Numbered from the stretch's first letter, positions 39,977 to 52,189 are shown. The stretch is 64,000 nucleotides of DNA from Leptidea sinapis (GCF_905404315.1 NC_066287.1:3596001-3660000); one strand, 5' to 3'. Notes: generated from the sequence alone by a model not told the origin. Made by a program: numbers and translations.

Positions 39977-40200
39977 GAGATATATACAGCGTACTTATAC
40001 TTTGCTCAGACTTTACTTACGTAAGACAGAGCAGAGTGAAAGCTTGGCATATTATCTTTGGTTTGGTTTTTTTAGTTATTTGACAGCTGATATTGTACTG
40101 AGTAAGGCATGTAAATAAATGTATGCAAGTAATTGAAAAGTCAAGTTAGCCTTATCACACTCAGCTAAGTTTTATGTAGGTAAGAAAAGTCTGATCAAAG
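39977..40200. mobile_element. MITE family F5, second copy
   Basis: 'tatactttgctcagacttt' and 'acttacgtaa' at the left mirror 'tgtaggtaagaaaagtctg' and 'atcaaagta' at the right. An S1 repeat is attached directly to its right end. Confidence 0.6.
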
Positions 40201-40201
40201 T

Positions 40202-40502
40202 ATTTTTTTATGACCATTAGGGACAAGGCGAGTAGGACTTTCAGCTGATGGAAATTGATGCGCCCTGCCCATTACAATGCAGTGCCGCTCAGGATTCTTG
40301 AAACATCCAAAAATTCTGAGTGGCACTACAATTGTGCTCGTCTCCTTGCAACATAATATGTTAAGTCTAGTTTGCCCAGTAATTTCACTAGCTACGGCGC
40401 CCTTCTGAAATAAAGACAGTAATGTTAACACATTACTGCTTCACGGTAGGCACCGTTGTGGCACCTATCATCCGGTATCCTGTGCAAAGGAGCCTCCCAC
40501 TG
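40202..40502 (-). repeat. SINE-like repeat S1
   Basis: Reverse copy: T-rich tail then 'gggacaaggcgagtaggac', 'cccattacaatgcagtgcc', ending at 'ggagcctcccactgg'. Overlapping ORFs are shadows. Confidence 0.7.
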
Positions 40503-41118
40503 GTAAGTACGCTCAATAAATCTCAGCATTGCATGGACGAGGGCGCTAAAAGCTCTAGTAGGCTTTATCTTTGGTTTTATAGCCTTTTTTACATTATATT
40601 CAGTGAAATGTTTCACAAGGCGTATAGCTATAACCATTTAGCGCGACCTCACTCGTGGGCAAGTTGGCTAATTGTTCTTACACATAATATTAATAATATC
40701 TACAACGCAGTATCGCAGTATTCTAGGAAAAAGCACAATCCATTTGTATCAAACTATATTGATTGAAACACAGTTGAAAGGCATTGTAAATAATATATCT
40801 TTATACACCGTTGTTTCAAAATTACAAAAAAGACTGGCTTATCAGTTACCGTTACTAAAATATTTATGACAAAAATAATGTTAAAAATATATCCCACAAA
40901 AATAGCGAATCATATTCGTTCAATTTAGAAGTTGCCCACAGTTGAAATTATGAATTATGGAATGCTTAGAGATACCTATTCGTCCCCTTAGCGATTATAA
41001 ATTTCTAATCATTTCTTTACAACTTGTATTGTTGCTATTTGATGTAAACCTCGGATTTGAAATCTATAAAGTATGTATTGAATCCAATAGATGGCATCAA
41101 TCCAATAAAGCAATTACA

Positions 41119-41578
41119 TTAAGGCGAAGAGTAAGCAGAAAACACGCAAACAAGGTGTTTTTAGACAAGTTTTGTGATGAAAATATAGCATTTGGAGCTA
41201 TGAACACTACTTTATCCTGTTACACATACCCTTAAGTCTTACTTGTAGGTTGCTAATGCTTGCTGTTAGTTAAACTTAACACTCCAATGCTATTATGAAT
41301 TACCAGTTTTCTTTGCAGTTAAACAAGTTTTTTCTCGGCATGATGCATTGTTGTTTAGTATACTGCTGTCATAAAAGTTGTTCTTATAGCTTTTACTTTT
41401 TTGTGTTGGTACATTTATTAAGATTAGTAATCAATAATGAGGATTGTAAGCAATCAAACTGTTTGCGCCTGTTAAAATGTTAAATTTTCGACGCAAGAAT
41501 TTTGAAAATATTGGCTTTGTTACATAGGAGCCGTGAAATCATATCGCTCAAGGACGCCGGCATTTAGTGTCGCCTTAA
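41119..41578. mobile_element. TTAA-flanked MITE, copy 3 (complete)
   Basis: TTAA at 41119-41122 and 41575-41578. Ends GGCGAAGAGTAA and TTTAGTGTCGCC are inverted. Full interior is unbroken and serves as the reference for the copies at 12825 and 19592. The short ORFs inside are shadows. Confidence 0.8.
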
Positions 41579-42207
41579 GCAAAACTCGATCTTACAGATT
41601 TTAAAATTATTTAATTTAAAATCAGACAGTGAAGGCGCCCACAATATCTAAATCTTTACAATATTTAATATTTGTACAATAATAAATATATAAATATGGA
41701 TAACGCTCGATAATTCGTATATAACATGAACCAGTTGATACATTCTCGATCATTTCTTCTTCTTCATTAGCTTCGCTTTTCTCTTCTCTTCTCTTTTCAA
41801 GTCTTTCTCCTTTATCGATTTGTACAGCTTATAACCGAAGAACACTGTAAAGAACAGAAAAAATTGATTTAATAAGGCTTTCTTCATCAGTATACGGATA
41901 GTAGCGTTCAATTGATGATCACAATTATAATAAAGAATATTCATGTTTCGTAACAAAAGTAAGTCTAGTTTCCTTTTCCAAAAATATAAGTTTATTTGGG
42001 AAAAAATGCGTTTCCAATAATACTGTGGGTAGTTTTGAAAAAAAAAGCCTTTGCAAATATGCGCTTATTTTGGAATTCTTTGCAATATTGTAAGGTATCT
42101 TGTAGCTCATTTTAGAAACAACCATTGCAGTAATGTGAGTTCATTAAGCTTTTGAAATATTGCGAGTTTATTTTGCAAATAATAGGAGTTTTCGATAATA
42201 TTTTTTT

Positions 42208-42330
42208 TTATGGAAGAGATGGCAAACGAGCGTACGAGTCATCTGATTTTAAATGATCACCGCCGCCTTCGTTCCATACGTTTATTTTGCCGTGGCGGCT
42301 ATCATAACAAAGGGGACTCCATAAGATCCA
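42208..42330 (-). pseudogene. L1 LINE tail, reverse
   Basis: 'ggcaaacgagcgtacgagtc' then 'aaatgatcaccgccgcc' is the reversed L1 tail; nothing coding remains. Confidence 0.55.
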
Positions 42331-42469
42331 TGACGCTCTGTACAGATTCAAAATATCTATAAGGTTTTGTAAAAATATGTACAGCATTTATATGAAATAT
42401 ATATATATTTTGAAATAAAGCTTAAAATAATGTCACAGAAAAAAATCGCGTTATTTAATACAATTAATA

Positions 42470-42785
42470 TCCGGACGAAAGAGCCTTGCTCGGATTTTTA
42501 AGAATGTACAAAACATGAACAGAAAAAAAAACTAATAGGAAATCTGTATTCGAACCGGGATCTTCTGCTTTCCGGATCACCCAATGTCCCATCTGAGCTT
42601 ATATAGTGGCGAAATTTTAATTTGTATTCTAATGAATAAAACACTAAAATGAACAAAATAAAAATAAAACACGGACTATCCCATATTTTATTTAATTGAA
42701 ACCTAGCTAGATCGATTTATCGCCTCCGAAATCCCCCGTATACTAAATTTTATGAAAATTGTTGGAGCCGTTTCCGATATTCAGA
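42470..42785 (+). repeat. Interspersed repeat S3, second copy
   Basis: Same order as 21420-21790: 'gagccttgctcggattttt', tRNA-like block ending 'cccatctgagctt', 'aacctagctagatcgattt' and 'ggagccgtttccgatat', ending in a TA microsatellite. Confidence 0.6.
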
Positions 42786-42786
42786 T

Positions 42787-42852
<66 letters not shown>

Positions 42853-42855
42853 ACA
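42786..42855. repeat. (TA)n microsatellite
   Basis: More than 60 bp of nearly pure TA attached to the 3' end of the S3 repeat, likely grown from its tail. Confidence 0.9.
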
Positions 42856-43084
42856 AGAATTGCTCGTTTAAAGATATAAGATCAAATATTCCGTAAGCTT
42901 TAGTTCAACAACCAGAATACCATAAACAAACTTAATGCTTAATTTCATATGTTGTAATGGTTAAATGGACGCATTGTTCTTACTAATAAGGTTCAGAATT
43001 ACATTGATACTCAGGGAATTGAAGACACACCTTTACATAAGTAGCATAACATACTAGTGTGCCGTATAGAAATTTGATGAAATA

Positions 43085-43360
43085 CGCATGCTCAAAGACA
43101 ACTCACGAATGAACTCAATGAGAAGGAAAGCTGCGTAGTATGGCTATCTACAGAAACAAGAAATATAATATAATCAGGAGTATCATTGAGGACTAAATAG
43201 AGGGAAGCAGGGCAAGAGGCCGTAGGAGAGCTACATGGCACGACAACATTTAATCCTGGATGGGAATATGTAGAGCTGACGAGTTGAAAAGAAAGGCTGA
43301 AGATAGAGAAGCGTAAAAAAATGATCTCCAACGTTCCGTAGGTATGGTACCAGAAGAAGA
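43085..43360 (+). pseudogene. RTE-like ORF end, decayed
   Basis: Contains a GSRARGRRRATWHDNI-like segment then 'ADELKRKAEDREA', an echo of the RTE C-terminus ('GKR.RGR..T.W.DNI'). Stops and frameshifts are present. Confidence 0.5.
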
Positions 43361-44640
43361 TGATAGAATATTCATATAGAATTGATACTAAACAATTGTT
43401 TGAAGATTGATGATAATATAAGCATTAATAGCCCCATAGTAGAACCATCCAGTACTGGGGATAGTCAGTTCATAAATAGCGAAACCTATCAAACACCTAT
43501 CACATTAGAAACATTGATCTTAGGTATATAAATCCACAGTAACCAGTAGTGAATATTTTCGATATGTTGTGGTCATTAACTGACCAATGAGCGTTCAGTA
43601 ACCCGGTCTCGCTCACCCCAGTTTGTGTGTTCAAAAAAGGAACGGAATGGCGTACTGATAACTATCCGATAGATATAGTACCGGCCAAAGTCACTGTACA
43701 GATTCATACAAATTCTTGATATTAAATTCATGTTAAGACTTTAGTGAACTTCGGGTTATCCAAGGTGTTTTAATAACAACGTAATATTCAGACAAACTAT
43801 TAAAATGTATAAATATAACAAAATCTAGAAACACGCTTTATAAAATATCCAAACTAAAAAGTAGGAAAAAGTTTAAAATAGCAATAGTATGATTAACAAA
43901 CAAAATGTTCTATGAGAATATATATTTAATAACGAAATTAACTAAAAGTCATAGTAAAAGATCTATTATTTTCGGCCATATTACTTAAAACAAAAACTGA
44001 GCGAAATTGCGAGCAGGAAACTATAATGTAAATATTATGGCTAGTAATTCTCATCGCGTTCGAAATTGAACAAAGTACAAATATTGTCAGGTCAGCTATA
44101 CTTACACACGCACACGCTCGCCATATTTTATCTAGTTTGTGTTAATAATATCCCTCAACGTCACAAAGTCATATCCCATTCTATTTCTAACACAATTCAA
44201 TGAATGGAATGAATTGTCAATCACAACAAAACATGTTATAATAATGAATATATGACACAAAATAAAAACATGAATGGACCGAGGATAGAACCTTGCGGGA
44301 TTCTTCTTCCTACAGGTTTACCCGGAAACCGGTAAGCACTTAACTAGACTATATTCTGAACCATTCAAATATGATTTTAGAAGATTTGTAACGAGCACTT
44401 CATATCTGGCAAGTGCCCTGACTTAAAGATTTGTTGTTGTGAAAAGATTATATTATTTTCGTAAATTGATTTCGAAATTGTTATTGTATAAACTTTTAGA
44501 ATACATAAACTTAACTCCTATGCTACATCTCTACTACTAACGTGTTCCTAACTAATTTTCATTATTAAATATATACCATGGTGTTTTTACTTATTCTTAC
44601 TATATTCCTTATGGCACCATAAGGGCAGCCAGAAAAGCCA
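43361..44640. other. Unassigned sequence
   Basis: AT-rich, no gene or clear repeat recognised. The left-hand part could contain the 3'UTR of the - strand gene at 44732-45118, but no strong poly(A) signal was chosen. Confidence 0.3.
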
Positions 44641-44731
44641 AGACTAGTGCCAATAGTGCACGACTGAGGAGGAGGAGTTAAATTATAACATTTTGAAAGC
44701 GATAAAGCGTTTTTGCTAAACTGTTTTAAGA

Positions 44732-45118
44732 TTACAAAATATTCATTCGAGTTAAACGAACAACTTTTAGCTGTATACTACTAAAGAATTTGATTAATAT
44801 GTATTTCATACCGAATATGACACCGAGTAACAATGCAGCAATAACATATGTTAGTGGAAACCCTTCATCCCCCGCAGCCTCCCTCATATTCAACGCCAGT
44901 TTTGTCGCTAATGCATCTCTCAACTGCTCCATGAACATCTCCTTCTCCCTGTCTGTCATTTCGTTATATCTCTTTATTACTCCTTCTATCTTCCCCCGGA
45001 TATCTTCCGACTCAGCGTCTTCAGGAGATGTTGACACTATCGCTTTGAGCATTGATACTATATCAACATTTTTAAGGGTTTCTTTGAGCGCTCCGTAATC
45101 CACCCCTGACTTGTCCAT
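44732..45118 (-). CDS. Small tail-anchored protein A (unknown family)
   Basis: 128 residues from ATG. An acidic, helix-rich region (MDKSGVDYGALKETLKNVDI ... IKRYNEMTDREKEMFMEQLR) is followed by one membrane segment at about 89-109 (LTYVIAALLLGVIFGMKYIL) and a short basic tail. Upstream, 'ttcctttcctccaag' looks like a splice acceptor directly before ATCATGG, so a non-coding 5' exon is likely. A donor-like GTATGA at 44811 could replace the last ~25 residues. The layout and several positions (RY/HYN followed by (M/T/S)-D, then K/D-x-x-F) match gene B at 52945-53442. Expected topology: N-terminal part in the cytosol, C-terminus across an organelle membrane. I do not recognise the family. Confidence 0.65.
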   Translation of the reverse strand: MDKSGVDYGALKETLKNVDIVSMLKAIVSTSPEDAESEDIRGKIEGVIKRYNEMTDREKEMFMEQLRDALATKLALNMREAAGDEGFPLTYVIAALLLGVIFGMKYILIKFFSSIQLKVVRLTRMNIL

Positions 45119-45350
45119 GATCTTGGAGGAAAGGAAAATATTCGGTATTCATTAAATAAAATTTTTATTGCTTTGAAAATGTTCTGCATTTCTGAAGAAG
45201 GCATTTATTAGATATATTATGTTTAAATTGAATTTAATTGTAACTGTAGGTATATATGTATGTTTGCGAATGGATTTTGAAACAAATAATGTAATAACTA
45301 ACATACACACCAAGAGAGTTGGTGCCCCAGACACGAAAATATAAAGTACT
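45119..45350. other. Upstream region of gene A
   Basis: Holds the probable intron acceptor of gene A (about 45122-45140 on the - strand). No other feature seen. Confidence 0.35.
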
Positions 45351-45351
45351 A

Positions 45352-45650
45352 GCTGACCCGGCAAACGTTGTTTTGCCGAATATGAATTGTATTGATCTTG
45401 TGCTTGCTAGTTGATAAGAGATGGCGCTAGTTGTATTCTAGTAACAATCACACTTCTTAAAAGAAAAATATAAGTATTTTGTTTAATACACACTATAGTT
45501 TTATAAATTATAGCCTATTTGTTATTCTGGTGTGTAAGCTATATTATTGTAAAGTTTCATCAAAATCTATTCAGTAGATTTTGCGTTAAATAAGTTCAAA
45601 CATACATCCAGACATACAAACTTTCACATTTATAATATTAGTCGGTTTGC
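45352..45650 (-). mobile_element. Helitron-like non-autonomous element
   Basis: In reverse, it begins at 'actaatattataaatgtga' and ends 'caaaacaacgtttgccgggt' then 'cagctagt', with a small hairpin (ggcaaacgttgttttgcc) before the CTAG end. The 'gtttcatcaaaatctattca' core is typical of this abundant arthropod repeat. Superfamily assignment is inferred. Confidence 0.5.
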
Positions 45651-45778
45651 ACCTTTGCAAATACTATACTTAGCACGGCGATAACTTAAAATTTGTTGTG
45701 GAACTGTGGAATAAGTTAAATATGACTCTGCCTACAACAACAGCTTAGTTTGGTTCTCATTAACAATCTGTACAAGTA

Positions 45779-46081
45779 ATGTTGGCTATAATGACATTGA
45801 TCATAGTTACATACATGCCACATATTAGATGGAAGCAAGAATTTATAATGGCTTATTCATCGGCCGGCAACACATATCTTGACCCCTGGTGTGCTGATGT
45901 CAATGGAAGTTTGCTTCTTCTAGAAACTAGGAAGAAACCTAGGAAGTTCTTAAGAGATCACTGGAACTGTGCCTCAAAGACTACAGGGACTGAAGAGGAC
46001 ATCGCATTACGGATCGCCTATGAACGAGCAACCTTCGACCGTATGGAAATGGCGGATATAGCATGGGGAGTTTATATCAAA
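45779..46081 (+). CDS. Coding-like ORF, unknown
   Basis: From the ATG at 45779 (or 45849, MAYSSAGNTYLDPWCADVNG) the frame stays open for about 100 residues with protein-like composition: LLLLETRKKPRKFLRDHW, then EEDIALRIAYERATFDRMEM and ADIAWG. After 46081 it enters an S1 repeat fragment and loses meaning. It could be an exon ending near 'TGGG|gtttat', or a relic of a transposon protein. No domain recognised. Confidence 0.35.
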
Positions 46082-46101
46082 ATATTTTTTTGTAATTTAT
46101 T

Positions 46102-46208
46102 CTTTATGACAATAAAGGACGAGACAATACAATACAGTACCAAGGTTCTTGAAAAACCCAAAAATTTTGAGCAATACTACAATGCGCTCGTCACCTTGAG
46201 ACAGAGTA
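46102..46208 (-). repeat. SINE-like repeat S1 fragment
   Basis: 'aataaaggacgagacaata', 'cttgaaaaacccaaaaatt' and 'gctcgtcaccttgagacag' follow the reversed S1 order, with both ends missing. Confidence 0.55.
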
Positions 46209-46632
46209 TTTTACAAATGTTATAATAGTGCTGCATCCAATCTATGAATCGTGTCTAAATATATTTCCTAAATATAAATTATCATATATTGAATGCATCA
46301 ATCAACCTATAGAGTTTGAGTTCAATGTTTGTTTAAGGATTATCTTTGGGAACATAATTTCTATCAAGCAAGTCAGTAAAACACCAACGATTTTGATGAG
46401 TTAACCCTTCGGGGGTCCCTTACTTCGTACTTACAGTTATTGTGAAAGGGTTTTGGGTTCGGTATGAATAATATATAAAAAAAATTAATCAAATACATAG
46501 TTTATTTCAAATCTCAAAGCAGTGCTATTATTCTTTTTATTGATTTTTCAATTTAAAACTACTTAACTACTATGTAAAAATATAATTTCAAGTGAAACAT
46601 TATATCAAATTCGAAGTCAGGCAGAAAATTAC

Positions 46633-47032
46633 ATGAACACGCAGCGTAGTGATGTCCCCAGTAACGATAATTTAGTCACTAGTGGTGCACATATTACCGA
46701 TTATTGGCCAGAAACGAAAAAGTCCTTACTGTACAATCCGTTTGCACAGTTGGCCGTCGACGATATGTATAACGATATATATAAATCGTTTTTAGTACAA
46801 ACTCCATCTACGGACGTCGGACCTATCGGTTAAAAAAACTGATCCCGTAATTCCGTTGCTAAGGACGCTTAAAAATACATTCAAAAACCGTTGCTACATT
46901 GACTACTCTTCAAATTTTACTTTGTATTTAACTCTTCGCCTTTCGGATGACAAAAAACAAGAATTTGGCTTCAAATCTCACCTGCAATATTTTCTACTCC
47001 TTGAAATTCTTACTAAACTCACATAAATCACT
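46633..47032 (+). pseudogene. Coding-like region with a frameshift, unknown
   Basis: First frame 46633-46833: MNTQRSDVPSNDNLVTSGAH then ITDYWPETKKSLLYNPFAQL, AVDDMYNDIYKSFLVQTPST. It stops at 46833, but an overlapping +1 frame continues to about 47025: KKTDPVIPLLRTLKNTFKNR, then CYIDYSSNFTLYLTLRLSDD and KKQEFGFKSHLQYFLLLEIL. Composition and lack of stops in both halves suggest one gene or transposon protein of at least 120 residues with a single frameshift near 46815-46835. No family recognised. Confidence 0.35.
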
Positions 47033-48400
47033 AACACAATATTTAATGCTTATTCTAGTGATTACGACACGTTTTGTTTTCACACACACAACACATGAAT
47101 GCTTATACGACTTAAATAATTTACAAAACTGGTAGTAACCGGTTCGAGTATGGATATTATTTTAATATACGATACCTTATTCTGATCTCATAAAGATCCG
47201 TTACATTTACAACACTGTACGCGTTTAGCTTAGAGCATTGAATGGATGGAGACGGCTCTTACAGGAGGAGGGGTAACACGAAACACAAACAAAACCATAC
47301 GAGAATTAATGCGTACTAAGCAAGTACGCACACTAGATATACATCTGTAATAAGGTATCTGTAGCGACGACACATTTGAAACTCGCTACTTTTATCCATT
47401 CCGTAAATCTGAATGCAAAAGCAGGCTCAAGTGTATTATAGCGGGGATCAGTTTATGGCAAGGCGACAACCGCTCTGCAGGTATTCAAGATAGGACCCGG
47501 CCGTTTTTTGTAGTACTCACGAAGGCCAGGTAACTTTGGGAATTTTATATAAAATAATATTTTGTATGTGTTTAGAAATTTTAACGATACAACTGGAAAT
47601 TTTCTTTGTCGGTCCGAACTCGAACCGAAGCTAATAAAACATGCGCAAGCGAAGCACTGGACTTAATAATAATAATAATAAATCAATTATTTCAGGCATT
47701 TATTTTATTTTATTAATATAACTAAAGTTTATCTAAGGAACAAATAGTTTCAACTTTTTTACGAACTATGACACACTGAATATAACATATATAAATAAAT
47801 ATTCATAAATATATTTATGAATATAGTTATATATGTACTGGTTATGGTGCATTTTGGATAGATAAATTATAAATGCCAAAAAGGGAATTTTATAAAATAT
47901 AGACACTATATCTTACAGGAAAGTATGTAACTTATTTAAAGTTATCACTTTTACTTTAATTTTTGACTTTTAGGTTCGTTTTGAATTTATTTATGGAGTT
48001 ACAATATACATATCAATATGATTAAAGTAGTTATTATAAAATTATTGTGGGTAAAACAAGTTCTACTGATCGGAATTGGGAATAAAGGTTTTTTTTACTG
48101 GCACGTTCCCATATACGAGATATCCTAAATGCTGTCTTTAGTAATAACGCATTTGACTCATAGAAACAATAATGACTTAAATTACAATACATAATTGAGT
48201 TTATATGGATTTTAATTAAATTATAGATAAAATTAAATATATTATGTCATAAAACTAGGTTAAGATAAAATAAATTATATGATACATTAGGCAATGGAGT
48301 TTTGTTCAAAGTGTGGTGGCCTAATAGTAATTGATCACCATGGCCCATTCTCTTATGTAACACCGTCGAATAAACGTACCTACATACGAATTCGCAAATC
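47033..48400. other. Unassigned AT-rich sequence
   Basis: A short (AAT)n run near 47668 and a palindromic 'aatattcataaatatattta' area near 47800. No gene recognised. Confidence 0.35.
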
Positions 48401-48414
48401 ACACATAGTAACGT

Positions 48415-48500
48415 AACTACGTGGCGGGCGAGGATCGAACCGTGGGCACCGCAGAAGAGTCAACTGTTCTGCCTATTGCGCCACCGACGCTAAGCGACGG
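48415..48500 (-). repeat. tRNA-like SINE head
   Basis: Reverse strand shows 'ggtggcgcaataggcagaa' (A-box side) and 'cacggttcgatcctcgccc' (B box), with an imperfect acceptor stem. A tRNA-derived SINE scrap is more likely than a functional tRNA. Confidence 0.45.
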
Positions 48501-48759
48501 CCTGTTTTGCTCTACATGATGCAGGAGGAGGAAATAGCTGAGCTGACGGCCAACATCCAATATTAGAGAGGCGATTAAGAAGGAAAAGATAAAGGCTATA
48601 AGGCAAGAGTTCCCGATACCATCTCCATTACGGTACATATTCAAAGCGATGCCATTTAAATCTTGGACCATAGTCAAACCACATTACAATGTAAACTCGA
48701 AGAATTATCTTGTTGAGAGAAGCGTTTATTTGTCGATATTTATTTAGATGGACAGTGAA

Positions 48760-49050
48760 AGTAAAGTGGCATCAAAACATTTATCACGGGGAGTGCTCAG
48801 AGGAGCTGAGGGTTGATTCCAACACCGGACATTACGTCAAAATACTGCCTTGCACAGCCACTTAGTGGAATCAATTACCGGCTGCTGTTTTCCAAAACCG
48901 ACACGACTTAGAACCTTCAAGAAAAGAGCACACCTTAAAGGCCGCCAACGCATCTCTTGACACTTGTTTTTGCGGATGACCACGAGCATTTGCCTCACCA
49001 CCTTACCCCATCCCGTGAGCCTCTTACCCGTTTGCTCCCTCTTATATAAA
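48760..49050 (+). pseudogene. L1 LINE ORF end, decayed
   Basis: 'catttatcacggggagtgct', 'cagaggagctgag' (the YHGECSEEL region), then the WNQLPAA-type segment and 'aaaggccgccaacgcatctc' tail. Many frameshifts. Confidence 0.6.
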
Positions 49051-49740
49051 AAAAATGTGGTGGATAAGCCAATGAACAATATAGCAAAGGCATGCATCAG
49101 TCATAGGGCAGCGCACCAAGGAGCTATACAATAAATACTGGAGGAAGATGAGTGGTTGCAGACCGACGAAAGAAGCACTACCGTGTAAAGACCATAAATT
49201 TACACGCAAAATGGTGAAAGTCACAAGAACAACAACGTAAAATAACTCGATATACAAAACAAGAAGGTCACGGCCCTTTCAACAAGCATGTGTTTAATAT
49301 ATGTGTCATCGATAGTCTTCTGTGCAGGGCTTGTATAGAGACAGATGAGACGGCCACACATATTATCATGGTGTGCCGAAGTGAGGCCAATTACCGGGCT
49401 AAACACCTGAGGTCACCGAGGAGTCTCCCCTAGATCGTGGGTCACATTAGAAATAGGAATATATCGATTTACCATCGGGAGTGAAAATAATTTAAGAAAT
49501 TGCAACAATATTTGGTAAGCGTCATGAAGCTACATCAGTTCGTAAAGAATTGGAAGAACTTGGAGAGAATAACTGATTCGAAACTCCCAGAGGTTTGAGT
49601 AACTATCTTGGGGAATTGGTGCCAAGATTTGCCACCCAACTCTACCACGCAAAATAGGCGCACAGGAGACGTCGATTTGCGGAGAATAGCCCGTGATTAC
49701 CAATTACCTACTATGCCGCACTGAAGCGTGACCGGTTCTT
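49051..49740 (+). pseudogene. LINE RNase H-side remnant
   Basis: Translates in pieces to 'GHGPFNKHVFNICVIDS', 'LCRACIETDETATHII', 'VCRSEANYRAKHL' and 'SPRSLP'. The C-x-x-C...H...C arrangement after GHG is the C-terminal region of R1/Jockey-group polyproteins that carry RNase H. Several stops interrupt it. No other gene is apparent. Confidence 0.65.
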
Positions 49741-52150
49741 GCTAGTATCAATATATTCTCTTATATGCTTACAATAATCCTAATATGTAACTAAACATTA
49801 TTTTTTTAAATACACATTTAGCTACGAGGAAAATTATTAACTTAGTACAGCTTGATAAGATTATTTTACGAGCCATTTCGAGAATATTTTATGTGTCAAG
49901 GTCTAAATGTATACAAGAGGAAATTGAAAACAAATATACATGAAAAACTAAGAATACGTCACTCAAAAGGCAATTTTTTTATCAGAAGTTTAGAAGTTTC
50001 TTCTATCTATATAAGGTATCTTCCTAGTTTATGTTTAATATTAGCATTATATATTTTGTAGTTATTTGATAAATAATAAATTAATGTTACTTAAAAACCC
50101 ATTTTATTTACTACTTTTGCCGATGTCATATTCTAATATATATAAAAAATTATTAACGACATCCCATAGACAGGGGTGTCACCTCACTATAAACTGTCAT
50201 ATGCAAAATTTCAAAGCATGTACTAGTTGGAGGCGGCACTTATGTGTCTATTGTGAATTGGCAAGGGCGGAAATATAATATAAAACATACAAAATATAAA
50301 AATTCGGCGGGGGTGGACACGTGACCGATCGCATGCAATTCTGCTGATGTTGAAGTAAAAAAAATGCGTACTAATGATTAATACATTTTTCTATAATATA
50401 CTTGAAGAGTTTTCCACCTATGTAATTGACTCATCATGATATCTCCGGAACCATAAAACCCAGAGACTTGAAATTTGGTAGAAAAATTCTTTTGTGGAGT
50501 AGAGGTCAACTAAGAACGGAATTCACGAAATTTTTTTACAAATCAAGCTGGAAGCGTCCCATGCCTGTACAATAAATAATTAAAAAAACAAATTAATACA
50601 CGTCATACTCATGTAAACAATAAAAAAAAAATCAGAATGTCTGTCGGGGTGTCTGTATGTATTTGCACGCTTATCCCAGAAACAGACAAATTAGTTTTGC
50701 TCTTACTGCGGCAAGCTCAGCGTTATGTTTAGTGGTCGTATTCCATTAGGTTCCTAAAAATTAAAAGTTAATTTAATCGATGTATTATCAGGCTCGGCTC
50801 TGACAGGCTCTATTTTATTTTATTAACCGATAACCATCCAAAGATTAGATAAACTTAAAAGTTTAAGCACCTACACCGAAGGTCCAAACAAAAGATAATC
50901 TACGCAGTATAATATGATAAAAATGTAACAGGCTGACAAACTTCTTCAAACTGTAAATAAATATTTCTTTACACATTCCCTGTTCAAAACAATATATGTG
51001 ATTTCTAGACACAATACAACTGTGCTGTTAACCACGCATTCGTGTATTTAGTGTGTTTGACGCCACTCAGCAGTATTTGATCTTTCCAGAGCTAGCAGTG
51101 AGTGTTTATTTTAGCTTCCAGCTCATGGACTTTGACTTGCATAGGAATAGAAAGACAAATGTTTAGTGAAAATAAAAATAAAAGATTAATATTATTTCTT
51201 AATTTCAACATCTTCTGTCAGCATTATCAATTCTTTAAAAATGATAAAAAAGGACCACAACTTGAATACCACTAGGCCTAAGACAGTAACTTTGGTGTTC
51301 TTAGTAGATAATGACCCTATAAATCACGATAGTATAATAAATTAAAACGATGTTCTTTTATTTGCTTGAGCCACACCGAAACCTGGCCGAGCTTAATATT
51401 TAAGTTGAATTAAGCCAGTAAAGCAATACAAATAACGAAACAATTACAGCTGACAGGGGGTAAATAGGTAAGAACAAATAAATGCTGAACGATATAACAA
51501 AACCTGAAAAACCTTCGTGTCTGGGGACTTTACGTAATAATAAGCTCTCCGTAGCAATAACTCGAGCTAGGAACATTTCTAATAACAAATTGAAATTGAA
51601 CCCGTTGATCAAATATAGAAATACACTTAAATAAAACGTATTAACAAAATTACCAATAACACAACACTCGCGTTATCGCGCCGACAACTTTAGATAAACT
51701 GAACAACTCACCGAATTATCAACAAACTATCGCCGAACAATTGCGACGGGTATTGACAGAGAAGCACTGATAATACACCGAAATGGTGCAACGAAATGTG
51801 TTGCTTAAAGAAACCTAAAATGAAATTCTATATATGTCAAGTCCATATTTAGAAGCATGTTTGATTCGTATTAGAAACATCTTGATGTTACTGCAGATGT
51901 CTATTTATAGTAAATTCCCATGGTGTACTCAATGTGCATTCTGAAAATGGATTCACAAGAAATTTTCAAACGTCAATGTTGGTATTCTGGCAAAGTACTT
52001 GGTGCCTGCAGCCCGGAGTGAGTATGACCTTCCATACAAGCGTTGATTCACGAAGCCCTATTATAGACAATATGATAAATCTTCCCTAACAACAAATATA
52101 CAAATGTGATAAGCTTCTGGCGCTTTTAAATACCTTTTTAAACCCTTAAA
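49741..52150. other. Unassigned sequence between gene A and gene B
   Basis: Includes a repeat-like stretch at 50430-50540 ('atatctccggaaccataaaa') and otherwise AT-rich sequence. Positions 51900-52070 contain words reminiscent of a decayed transposase but could not be read as protein. No gene is supported. Confidence 0.35.
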
Positions 52151-52189
52151 TGTCACCGGAACGAGAATCCAATAATCTAGACTACGGCG

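Noticed and set aside
40422..40766. A 114-residue + strand protein
   Set aside because: Its first third is the reversed S1 repeat and the rest shows no protein character.
48415..48677. An 86-residue - strand ORF
   Set aside because: Its end runs into a tRNA-like SINE head, and no host gene context is visible.
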